From NCBI GenBank assembly GCA_002773655.1, contig PFAR01000025.1:1-12192 (forward strand): 12,192 bases of DNA, given 5' to 3'. The notes beneath the pieces are model-generated. The model was not told the origin of the DNA and ran no database searches. It saw only the letters and a list, made by a program, of their open reading frames with translations. The stretch is from Candidatus Falkowbacteria bacterium CG10_big_fil_rev_8_21_14_0_10_43_10 (GTDB lineage: Bacteria > Patescibacteriota > Patescibacteriia > Patescibacteriales > XYC2-FULL-47-12). Every line of letters begins with the position of its first letter. The stretch's first letter is position 1. Position numbers and translations under genes: made by a program. Below are positions 1-5,096 of the stretch, in pieces.

Positions 1-1
1 C

Positions 2-208
2 GCCATAGGCGGACGGGATTTTCTCAAAAAGATTGGTTCGAACTTCCGCATTGCCGAGCGGACGCTTTCGTTCCCCCTCAAAAATGCTTGGATTCTCGCG
101 GAAAAATACCATGCCGAGGCGCTTTGCGCCGAGGCTGTTTCTTACGATTTCACAAAAAGTGAAAATTGGCGGAGTGGACGGGACTCGAACCCGCGACCTC
201 TGCCGTGA
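2..208 (+). CDS. C-terminal end of a probable serine site-specific recombinase (5' end outside window)
   Basis: An open frame enters at base 2 and stops at TGA 206-208, giving 68 residues. It contains a KIGSNF motif (residues 10-15) followed by a basic/aromatic stretch. From memory this resembles the C-terminal tail of large serine recombinases found next to tRNA genes in Patescibacteria; the catalytic and zinc-ribbon parts lie outside the window. The last 14 residues (from NWRSG through SNPRPLP) are translated from the antisense strand of tRNA-Asp, and the stop codon lies inside the tRNA gene, a 42-base overlap. This suggests an integrated element whose recombinase gene abuts its tRNA attachment site. 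A short unrelated protein is possible. The family call depends on memory of a few motifs, so it is moderate. Confidence 0.55.
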   Translation, partial: AIGGRDFLKKIGSNFRIAERTLSFPLKNAWILAEKYHAEALCAEAVSYDFTKSENWRSGRDSNPRPLP

Positions 209-243
209 CAGGGCAGCGTTCTAACCAACTGAACTACCACTCC
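167..243 (-). tRNA. tRNA-Asp (GTC), CCA encoded
   Basis: The reverse strand gives a full cloverleaf: acceptor GGAGTGG pairs with CCACTCC, the anticodon loop is CTGTCAC (anticodon GTC), and the T-loop is TTCGAAC. The discriminator is G, as expected for Asp, followed by an encoded CCA at 167-169. It is the last gene of the minus-strand tRNA cluster and the only tRNA here with an encoded CCA. A 6-bp hairpin (148-153 with 159-164) follows its 3' end, without a clear T-run. The gene overlaps the recombinase frame on the other strand. Confidence 0.95.
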
Positions 244-263
244 AAACCTTGGCAAAGCCAAGG

Positions 264-365
264 AAATAACAAATAATAAATTCCAAAAATCAAATAAATT
301 ATAAATATTAAATACAAATTTCAAAAATTTTGAAATTTGAAATTTATAATTTATTTGTTATTTGG
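264..365. repeat. AT-rich imperfect palindrome between tRNA-Asp and tRNA-Pro
   Basis: This spacer is made almost only of A and T with recurring CAAAT/AAATTT words. Its left side (AAATAACAAATAA...) reappears inverted on the right (...TTATTTGTTATTT), forming a long imperfect inverted repeat. Next to it, 247-263 is a perfect 7-bp hairpin (CCTTGGC/GCCAAGG) just upstream of tRNA-Asp. It separates tRNA-Asp from the three tightly spaced tRNAs and holds no gene. Confidence 0.6.
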
Positions 366-404
366 TGCTTATTATTTATTACTTCTTTTGCTCTGCAAAA
401 GCTG

Positions 405-477
405 TCGGGGTGTTGGGACTTGAACCCAATCTACATGGTCCCAAACCATGCGTGCTGGCCATTAACACTACACCCCG
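405..477 (-). tRNA. tRNA-Pro (TGG)
   Basis: The reverse strand gives acceptor CGGGGTG pairing with CACCCCG, anticodon stem CATGG/CCATG, loop TTTGGGA (anticodon TGG), T-arm TTGGG/CCCAA and discriminator A. The acceptor beginning with C and discriminator A are typical of tRNA-Pro. CCA is not encoded (CAG follows), so a CCA-adding enzyme is implied. Confidence 0.94.
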
Positions 478-499
478 TTCTTTGCTTCCAGCAAAAGTG

Positions 500-581
500 T
501 GCCGCGGGTGGGAATCGAACCCACACTCCCGAAGGAACAGGATTTTAAGTCCTGCGTGTCTACCAGTTCCACCACCGCGGC
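500..581 (-). tRNA. tRNA-Leu (TAA), long variable arm
   Basis: The reverse strand gives acceptor GCCGCGG pairing with CCGCGGC, anticodon stem CAGGA/TCCTG, loop CTTAAAA (anticodon TAA) and a type II variable arm with a TTCG loop. The discriminator is A. CCA is not encoded. It lies 22 bases upstream of tRNA-Pro in the same transcript direction. Confidence 0.95.
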
Positions 582-600
582 TTTTTTTAGTGGAGAAGTG

Positions 601-672
601 AGCGGGTAACGGGAATCGAACCCGTATCTCTACCTTGGCAAGGTAATATAATAACCATTATACGATACCCGC
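601..672 (-). tRNA. tRNA-Gly (GCC)
   Basis: The reverse strand gives acceptor GCGGGTA pairing with TACCCGC, anticodon loop TTGCCAA (anticodon GCC) on stem TTACC/GGTAG, T-arm CGGGTTCGATTCCCG and discriminator T. The D-stem is short of one pair. CCA is not encoded. This is the first tRNA of the minus-strand cluster, about 40 bases downstream of the probable start of transcription. Confidence 0.93.
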
Positions 673-681
673 TTATGTATC

Positions 682-704
682 AAAAAACGTAGTTGGAAAC
701 TACG
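682..704 (-). terminator. Terminator-like hairpin in the tRNA leader
   Basis: On the minus strand CGTAGTT/AACTACG forms a 7-bp stem with a 3-base loop and is followed at once by TTTTTTG, the layout of an intrinsic terminator. It lies between the promoter at 721-748 and tRNA-Gly, roughly 10 bases after the predicted start. It may act as an attenuator, or be a 5' structure removed during tRNA processing. Confidence 0.5.
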
Positions 705-720
705 GAGTTGTCACGTTTTT

Positions 721-748
721 ATTATACTAAGTTTTTTAGTTTTGGCAA
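721..748 (-). promoter_or_regulatory. Promoter of the tRNA cluster
   Basis: The minus strand reads TTGCCA (743-748), 16 bases, then a perfect TATAAT (721-726). Transcription would begin near 714 and run through Gly, Leu, Pro and possibly Asp. It lies just past the terminator of the upstream oxidoreductase gene, so the cluster is an independent unit. Confidence 0.8.
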
Positions 749-764
749 GATATGGCCTTAAAAT

Positions 765-806
765 AAAAAAAGAGGAAAAAGGCAATTGATGTTTGCCAGT
801 TTCCTC
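765..806 (-). terminator. Terminator of the Gfo/Idh/MocA gene
   Basis: On the minus strand GAGGAAA (800-806) pairs with TTTCCTC (772-778), with an inner GGCAA/TTGCC helix, and is followed by seven T (765-771). It lies about 35 bases after the stop codon. Confidence 0.85.
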
Positions 807-821
807 GTACACGTATTAAAG

Positions 822-853
822 TCAGTTAATCGATCCATCAGTTAATCGATCCA
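822..853. repeat. 16-bp perfect tandem duplication across a stop codon
   Basis: The unit TCAGTTAATCGATCCA occurs twice head to tail (822-837 and 838-853). On the minus strand it covers the last codons (Trp-Ile-Asp-stop) of the oxidoreductase, so a second copy of that end follows the real stop. It looks like a recent slippage or repair duplication, with no effect on the protein. Confidence 0.9.
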
Positions 854-2023
854 GTTGACATCAACAAACAGCCCAGGCGTTTCCGCATTACTGGAACGGA
901 TAATGGCATCGATAACGGCGACAACGTTGCGTCCGATTCGGAAATCAGGATGAAATGGTGGTGTGATGTCTTCCGGCGTGCAGTTTCCTACTTGGCGTCC
1001 GATGGACTGGGCGAGGCGTGAGTCGGCTTTTATCCAACCATCATCATGGAAAGCCGGCATGGTTTGGCTGGCGCCGAGCAGAGGCGATTGGAAGTCGCCG
1101 CGGTTAAGTTCGCGTTTGACTCCGTCCTCTCCGGTGGTCCAGAGGATTTCCGGACAACGCTGATTCCACCCAAAAGAAATCCGTTTGTCGAGCCACAATT
1201 CCCACTGGTTATCATTTTTGTGGCCGCCGGTCCACTGGGTGGAATGGACTTGGATTTCCGCGCCGTTTTCCAAGATGAGAGTGGCAACGACTTCATCTTC
1301 GGTAAAGCCGCTAATTTCGCCTTCTACGACCCATCTTCGACGAGCGCAGACTTTGGTAATTTTCAGTCCGGTCATGCTCTCGATTTGGTGGATGATATGC
1401 GAAACTAGATCGCCGCTGGATCCGCCGGCGCCGCTTTTTTTCGGATCGCGCCGCCATTCCGCCTGCACGGAGCCGGTGTTAGGCGTCATATCGCTCTGTT
1501 TTTGCGCGAGCCAGTCCTGATAATAGGCGAAGCGGCCTCCGCGAATGCGATGGGCGATGCCCGCGTCCCGGATCCGGTGCCGCGCTTCCAACATCGGCGG
1601 ATGCGCCGTATAGGTGGGAGTGTTGCAGGAATAAACTCCCGCCTGTTTGATCGCGGCGAGAATTTGATCGGCCGACTCCAAGGTATGAGCGAGCGGTTTG
1701 TCGCAGATGATGTGCTTTCCCGCTTCGGCCGCGGCTAGGCAACTTTCTTCATGAAGGAAATTGGGAGTGTTAACCACGACGATGTCGAGGTCCGGTTCGG
1801 CGTTGAGCATAGCCGCAAGCGTGGGATAGATTCGTTTTGGCTCAAAGCCCATCATTTCGGCTTGGGGTTTGAATTTATCGAATTTGTCCTTCGGACCGGG
1901 CACGCAGGCATTTACGAACATGCCCGGGGTGATGACTGATCTGACTGCGGCTAGGCGATGTTGCCCGATGAAACCGCCGATCAGACCAACGAAACCAACA
2001 TTTAATCGGTATCTCGTGTTCAT
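842..2023 (-). CDS. Gfo/Idh/MocA-family NAD(P)-dependent sugar oxidoreductase
   Basis: This 393-residue protein has the family layout. An N-terminal Rossmann fold has a glycine-rich loop (residues 10-20, GFVGLIGGFIG). The dinucleotide-domain end carries AGKHIICDKP (101-110), equivalent to the usual GKHVxxEKP, with K109 as the probable catalytic lysine. The second half holds GDLVSHIIHQ (204-213), matching the family D-x3-H signature (D205, H209). Such enzymes oxidise or epimerise sugars, inositols or their derivatives in the cytoplasm; the substrate cannot be read from sequence. The start is supported by AAAGGGAG (2033-2040) nine bases upstream. The gene is visibly GC-richer than its surroundings, has its own terminator, and lies downstream of a TIM-barrel gene on the same strand. 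GC content and the SD sequence suggest transfer. Confidence 0.9.
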   Translation of the reverse strand: MNTRYRLNVGFVGLIGGFIGQHRLAAVRSVITPGMFVNACVPGPKDKFDKFKPQAEMMGFEPKRIYPTLAAMLNAEPDLDIVVVNTPNFLHEESCLAAAEAGKHIICDKPLAHTLESADQILAAIKQAGVYSCNTPTYTAHPPMLEARHRIRDAGIAHRIRGGRFAYYQDWLAQKQSDMTPNTGSVQAEWRRDPKKSGAGGSSGDLVSHIIHQIESMTGLKITKVCARRRWVVEGEISGFTEDEVVATLILENGAEIQVHSTQWTGGHKNDNQWELWLDKRISFGWNQRCPEILWTTGEDGVKRELNRGDFQSPLLGASQTMPAFHDDGWIKADSRLAQSIGRQVGNCTPEDITPPFHPDFRIGRNVVAVIDAIIRSSNAETPGLFVDVNWID

Positions 2024-2050
2024 TCTGTATTTCTCCCTTTCATTGTTTTT

Positions 2051-2093
2051 AAGGCATTTGCCTTATGGATTTATAAAGGCTTAAAAAGCCTTT
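2051..2093 (-). promoter_or_regulatory. Two-hairpin leader of the oxidoreductase gene
   Basis: Between the candidate promoter and the SD lie two hairpins read on the minus strand: an 8-bp stem (2086-2093 with 2075-2082) and AAGGC/GCCTT (2060-2064 with 2051-2055). Both use the same AAGGC/GCCTT arm sequences, so the outer and inner arms could also pair with each other in an alternative fold. No U-run follows, so any control would act on translation or RNA stability rather than termination. Confidence 0.4.
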
Positions 2094-2114
2094 TGTAAAA
2101 ATGTACGATGTTCA

Positions 2115-2143
2115 AACTTATCAAAAGACATAGAAAATGTCAA
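2115..2143 (-). promoter_or_regulatory. Candidate promoter of the oxidoreductase gene
   Basis: The minus strand has a perfect TTGACA (2138-2143). Seventeen bases later is TAAGTT (2115-2120), or 15 bases later GATAAG (2117-2122). The -10 is poor. The transcript would carry a leader of about 85 bases that includes the two hairpins at 2051-2093. Confidence 0.45.
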
Positions 2144-2170
2144 TTAGTATAAAAATTAGTGTTAAAAAAT

Positions 2171-2196
2171 AAAAAAAACGAAGGGTTAGCTTCGTT
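2171..2196 (-). terminator. Terminator of the TIM-barrel gene
   Basis: On the minus strand AACGAAG/CTTCGTT (2190-2196 with 2177-2183) forms a 7-bp stem followed by a long T-tract. It separates the two sugar genes into independent transcripts. Confidence 0.85.
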
Positions 2197-2214
2197 GTGC
2201 TGTATAAAGCGATG

Positions 2215-2252
2215 AAGGAGGGCTGGCGCAAAGTGAGAAGCCAGCCCTCCTT
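2215..2252. repeat. 13-bp perfect GC-rich hairpin just after the TIM-barrel stop codon
   Basis: AAGGAGGGCTGGC (2215-2227) is the exact inverse of 2240-2252, around a 12-base loop. It lies seven bases after the stop at 2259, ahead of the true terminator at 2171-2196. On the minus strand no T-run follows it. It could protect the mRNA 3' end or be a weak plus-strand terminator (TTTTG follows on that strand). Confidence 0.7.
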
Positions 2253-2258
2253 TTGTGA

Positions 2259-3443
2259 CTAGGCTTGCGCGAAGGCGGTGTCGAATGCTCCTTTACTTAA
2301 GGGTAGGTCGACTTTTCTCACTTCCGCGAGGGCGGCTCGGGCGCAGGCGGTGAGATCGAATTGGTTGTCTTCGATTTCGATATTGAGCGCTCCGTCGTAG
2401 CCAGTCGCATTTAGAGCGACGATGATTTCCTGGGAGTTCGTCATATCTCGCGGACTGCCGGAGTAGACGAAATCCATACTGCGGCGCAAATCACCGAACG
2501 GTAGCCATCCACCGATAATTCCGGCGGCGGTATGCGGCCCGGTCCATTTTACGCCTTTGAAGTGGACAGACCAGACGCGCTCGCCAAAGGTTCGGAGATA
2601 GACGGTGGCATTGCCGTAGTTCCACCCCTTGTGGGAGAAGTCGAAATTGAACCCAACCACTGCTGCGTATCCGGCGTCATCGACGGTTTTTAGGAATTCT
2701 TCCGCCGACGCTTCATCGCCGATAGCCATTTCCGTGGGATGGTCTTCTTGCCCGAATCGGACACCGAGATTTTTGTATTCATCCCAGACAGGGCCGAAGC
2801 GTTCGAGCATCAATTTCTTCGCGACGTCATGAACGCTCGGAAGAGTATGATCCCCGATTTTTCCGGGTAACGGCGGGAACGGGAACCAATGCCGCCAGTG
2901 GCGAGCCGGAGCTCCGGTAAATCCGGATATTGTGACGTTTCGACTTTGCAGTTTTCCGAGGTGATGGGCGATGCGGCCGATTGCGAGCAGATCCGCCGTC
3001 GCTTTGGCGCGCATTTTTTCACCCACGTCTGGCGGTACGTAGTACGGGTCGTTTTCCGGTGGAACGTTACCGGCTTTGCGCCAGGCGACATAGGCCTCAA
3101 CCGGTTCACCACTTTGGAATTGAAGCGTTTCCGCTGCCGGTTCATCGCCTAGAACCTGTCCTGGAAGATGAGCGGCAATCGTCGCTATAATGAGACCCTC
3201 ATTTTGGCATTCTTGAAGTAGCGCTTTGGCGTGCGCTTCGGCGCCTTCATTGGTCGCGGATACCGCCAAGTCCAGAGTCCAGCCCGCGAGTTCAACGGCA
3301 TCAAAGCCGATTCCGTTTTTTCCGACCACCTTCAGAAAATCAAGTCGGTTCGGGTATGGGCCACACATTTGGCCCTGAACGATTCCGATTTGGTGAAAGG
3401 ATCCGTTTCCGTTAACATGTTTGGGAGTTTGTTTGAATCCCAT
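2259..3443 (-). CDS. Xylose-isomerase-like TIM-barrel sugar isomerase/epimerase
   Basis: This 394-residue protein has the pattern of the AP-endonuclease-2/xylose-isomerase-like TIM barrel: VELAGW with E51 on an early strand, H92 in AAHLPG, GQEDHPTEM (231-239; E233, H235), NFDFSHKGW (266-274; D268, H271), WSVHFKGV (291-298; H294) and IEIED (355-359). These would be the divalent-metal ligands and substrate bases used to isomerise or epimerise sugars or inositol intermediates. It is longer than the usual 270-340 residues; an insertion around 95-145 may account for this. The start is fixed by AGGAGG (3453-3458) nine bases upstream. It is GC-rich like the neighbouring oxidoreductase. The two families often act in the same sugar pathway, but each gene has its own terminator here. 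The substrate is unknown. Confidence 0.85.
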   Translation of the reverse strand: MGFKQTPKHVNGNGSFHQIGIVQGQMCGPYPNRLDFLKVVGKNGIGFDAVELAGWTLDLAVSATNEGAEAHAKALLQECQNEGLIIATIAAHLPGQVLGDEPAAETLQFQSGEPVEAYVAWRKAGNVPPENDPYYVPPDVGEKMRAKATADLLAIGRIAHHLGKLQSRNVTISGFTGAPARHWRHWFPFPPLPGKIGDHTLPSVHDVAKKLMLERFGPVWDEYKNLGVRFGQEDHPTEMAIGDEASAEEFLKTVDDAGYAAVVGFNFDFSHKGWNYGNATVYLRTFGERVWSVHFKGVKWTGPHTAAGIIGGWLPFGDLRRSMDFVYSGSPRDMTNSQEIIVALNATGYDGALNIEIEDNQFDLTACARAALAEVRKVDLPLSKGAFDTAFAQA

Positions 3444-3458
3444 TTTAGTATTCCTCCT

Positions 3459-3757
3459 AGCTAGATAGAATTTCAGGATTTTGTTTAGCGCGCCTGTTTC
3501 GCGCGTACTCTCGTTTTCCTAAAACATCCTTTCTTACTTAAAAAGATCGCCAGTTTTATTGCTTTATACAGCTTATAAATCTATCATATTTTAAGTTTTT
3601 ATCAATCATTTGTTCCGCAACATTACAGGGCTTCGGATTGCAAATAATATTTTGCCTAAAGATTCAGATTTTTGCCCCCTGCCGACAACTGCGCAATCAG
3701 GCAGATCACTCGGAATGACAAAGTATTTAATGTTAGTATAAAATTAACCTTTTACCA
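3459..3757. other. Intergenic region upstream of two divergent genes
   Basis: About 300 bases without a gene. It holds the 5' leader of the TIM-barrel gene, including a GCGCG/CGCGC hairpin (3488-3492 with 3500-3504), the right 12-bp inverted repeat, and a degenerate palindrome (CTGCC 3679-3683 with GGCAG 3702-3706). The palindrome is followed by CACTCGGAATGACA, a tail resembling dispersed repeats of this kind of genome. No convincing promoter for the TIM-barrel gene was found. Confidence 0.5.
3561..3572. repeat. Right copy of a 12-bp inverted repeat flanking the TIM-barrel gene
   Basis: GCTTTATACAGC at 3561-3572 is the exact inverse of GCTGTATAAAGC at 2199-2210. The copies lie on either side of the gene at 2259-3443, and similarity weakly extends for a few more bases. 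They may be remnants of element ends or coincidence. Confidence 0.4.
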
Positions 3758-3785
3758 TTGACTTTTTGATGAATTCTGCTATAAT
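3758..3785 (+). promoter_or_regulatory. Promoter of the 3D-domain protein gene
   Basis: TTGACT (3758-3763), a 16-base spacer and a perfect TATAAT (3780-3785) form a near-consensus sigma-70-type promoter. Transcription would begin near 3792, leaving a leader of about 117 bases before the start codon. Confidence 0.85.
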
Positions 3786-3816
3786 TAGAACATAATAGAA
3801 AAGAGTAAAAGAACAG

Positions 3817-3846
3817 AATCCCTTCGTTTAATATGACGGGATTTTT
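3817..3846 (+). terminator. Terminator-like hairpin in the leader of the 3D-domain gene
   Basis: AATCCC (3817-3822) pairs with GGGATT (3838-3843) across a 15-base loop, and a run of five T (3842-3846) ends the structure. It begins about 25 bases after the predicted start of transcription and 62 bases before the gene. It may be an attenuator or the end of a short leader RNA. The stem is short, so confidence is limited. Confidence 0.4.
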
Positions 3847-3908
3847 ATATTTACTGCTGATTAGCAATTAGCGGGAATAAAAAATAAAAACAAATATAAA
3901 AAAAATTT

Positions 3909-4577
3909 ATGAAATCTTTCTATTTTATTGATAAAAAGCCTAATTTCTTAGCTTCTTCTTACAGGTTTTTACCTAAATCAATTAAAACCTCTTCTCTTTT
4001 TTTGAACAAAGGAAAAGGTTTTAACATTTTAGAAAACGCCTTTGTTTTTGGAAAAAGGTTAAAAATATCTAAAAATATAATCGGATTTTTAATTTTAGCT
4101 ATTTTGTTCCAGTTTGTTTTATTTACTGCTCCAGCTTTGGCTGACCAGGCGGTGGAAGAAAGCAAGGTTATAGCTGAAAATGGAGCTGTTTTAACAGAAA
4201 GAGAAGTAGAGTTAATAGAGGAAAGCCTGATTATTAAGGAACATTTGCCGGATGTTGAAGAATTGGAATTTTCTGGCCGGGGTGTGCGCACTATTACCGC
4301 CTATAATTCCGAGGTTGCCCAGTGCGATGACGATCCCTGCACTACGGCCAATGGCTTTAATGTCTGCAAGCATGGCGTAGAAGATACAATTGCCGCCAAT
4401 TTTCTTAAATTTGGCACGAAAGTGCGCATTCCCAAGCTTTTCGGTGACCGCATATTTGTAGTTCGCGACCGCATGAATAAAAGGTACCCAGATAGGATTG
4501 ACGTCTGGATGATTGATAAAACGGAAGCGAAGCAGTTCGGAGTAAAGCGGGCTGAAATTCAAATAATAAATATTTAA
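3909..4577 (+). CDS. Secreted or membrane-anchored 3D-domain (YabB/RpfB-type) cell-wall protein
   Basis: The 222-residue product begins with about 55 mostly basic residues, then a hydrophobic segment (57-77) ending in APALA before D79, which fits signal-peptide cleavage after A78. Residues 128-220 form a 3D domain, the double-psi beta-barrel related to the lytic transglycosylase MltA. The three defining aspartates are D187, D195 and D198 in VVRDRMNKRYPDRIDVW. The domain opens with ITAYNSEVAQCDDDPC, where C139 and C144, with C153, occupy places often held by other residues. The likely role is peptidoglycan binding or remodelling outside the membrane. No SD is seen; this ATG is the only one before residue 189, and the long cytoplasmic N-terminus could mean a later non-ATG start. 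The gene is flanked by its own promoter and terminator. Confidence 0.85.
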   Translation: MKSFYFIDKKPNFLASSYRFLPKSIKTSSLFLNKGKGFNILENAFVFGKRLKISKNIIGFLILAILFQFVLFTAPALADQAVEESKVIAENGAVLTEREVELIEESLIIKEHLPDVEELEFSGRGVRTITAYNSEVAQCDDDPCTTANGFNVCKHGVEDTIAANFLKFGTKVRIPKLFGDRIFVVRDRMNKRYPDRIDVWMIDKTEAKQFGVKRAEIQIINI

Positions 4578-4639
4578 TAATTGTTATTAATATTAAGCCG
4601 CTAATCAGCGGAATACAAAAAATGTAAATTATCAAAAGG

Positions 4640-4668
4640 AAAAGCGGATATCCCCGCTTTTCTTATTT
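4640..4668 (+). terminator. Terminator of the 3D-domain gene
   Basis: AAAAGCGG (4640-4647) pairs with CCGCTTTT (4654-4661) around a 6-base loop, followed by CTTATTTTG. A smaller hairpin, CCGCT/AGCGG (4598-4611), lies upstream of it. Confidence 0.75.
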
Positions 4669-4732
4669 TGTATTTTTTGTTATTGTTAATATTGATATTT
4701 ACATTACAGTCAGTTTCTTCACAATTAATAAC

Positions 4733-4804
4733 GGTCACGTAGCCAAGCGGTAAGGCAATGGTTTGCAAAACCATCATACGTGGGTTCGATTCCCACCGTG
4801 ACCT
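4733..4804 (+). tRNA. tRNA-Cys (GCA)
   Basis: Acceptor GGTCACG (4733-4739) pairs with CGTGACC (4797-4803). The D-arm is GCC/GGC, the anticodon loop TTGCAAA (GCA) sits on ATGGT/ACCAT, and the T-arm is GTGGG/CCCAC. The discriminator T at 4804 is typical of Cys. CCA is not encoded. It stands alone between the 3D-domain gene and the palindrome cluster. Confidence 0.95.
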
Positions 4805-4814
4805 CATTATAATT

Positions 4815-4977
4815 AAAGTTCACATTTTTGTGGACTTTAGTTTATAAGTAAAGTCCAGAATAATGTAGACTTTTTTATTTACATAACTGTGAAAAAAAAT
4901 GTAAAATTGTGGATAACTTTCTTATAAAGATTATTTAAAGTCCACATTTTTGTGGACTTTAAATTGTGGATAACTTT
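4815..4977. other. Cluster of 24-bp palindromes and two perfect DnaA-box sequences (candidate replication-origin or DnaA-binding region)
   Basis: Three 24-bp palindromes share AAAGTCCAC...GTGGACTTT arms around a 6-base centre. The copy at 4937-4960 is perfect, 4815-4838 has one mismatch and 4850-4873 has two. Interleaved is a 17-bp direct repeat (4904-4920 and 4961-4977), each copy containing TGTGGATAA, the reverse of the consensus DnaA box TTATCCACA (4908-4916 and 4965-4973). The palindromes share the TGTGGA core. The sequence around and after is extremely AT-rich, as in an unwinding element. No dnaA or dnaN gene is in the window, so an origin is only an inference. A DnaA-titration or control site, or a repeat array, is also possible. 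Confidence 0.4.
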
Positions 4978-5038
4978 ATAAAGTTTTTTTTATTTAATTT
5001 TAGTACATTTTATCTAAAAAAATCATTAAAACATTTTA

Positions 5039-5067
5039 TTGACCATTATCATATTATATGATATTAT
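5039..5067 (+). promoter_or_regulatory. Candidate promoter facing a gene-free structured region
   Basis: TTGACC (5039-5044), exactly 17 bases and TATTAT (5062-5067) match the sigma-70 consensus at 5 of 6 positions in each box. The -10 overlaps a perfect 7-bp palindrome (ATGATAT 5058-5064 with ATATCAT 5069-5075), which could be an operator. The nearest plus-strand gene is more than 400 bases away behind terminators, so the product would be a non-coding RNA. Confidence 0.55.
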
Positions 5068-5096
5068 TATATCATAAGTTCATTAAAAATATTTAG

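Noticed and set aside
33..224. Plus-strand frame across the left end and tRNA-Asp, ending in a GTRTRDLCRDRAAF-type peptide
   Set aside because: Its end is the usual antisense reading of a tRNA gene. The frame starting at base 2 gives the more protein-like sequence.
330..601. Two plus-strand frames over tRNA-Pro and tRNA-Leu
   Set aside because: They are antisense readings of tRNA genes (LEPNLHG and ESNPHS type peptides) and AT-rich spacer, not proteins.
1046..1742. Open frames on both strands within the oxidoreductase region
   Set aside because: They are by-products of its high GC content. The 842-2023 frame holds all family motifs.
4601..4807. Minus-strand frame covering tRNA-Cys
   Set aside because: It reads the tRNA backwards (RWESNPRMM type) and lacks any start signal.
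4815..4977. CRISPR array
   Set aside because: The repeats are palindromic themselves, spaced irregularly (35 and 87 bases), and there are no uniform spacers or cas genes.
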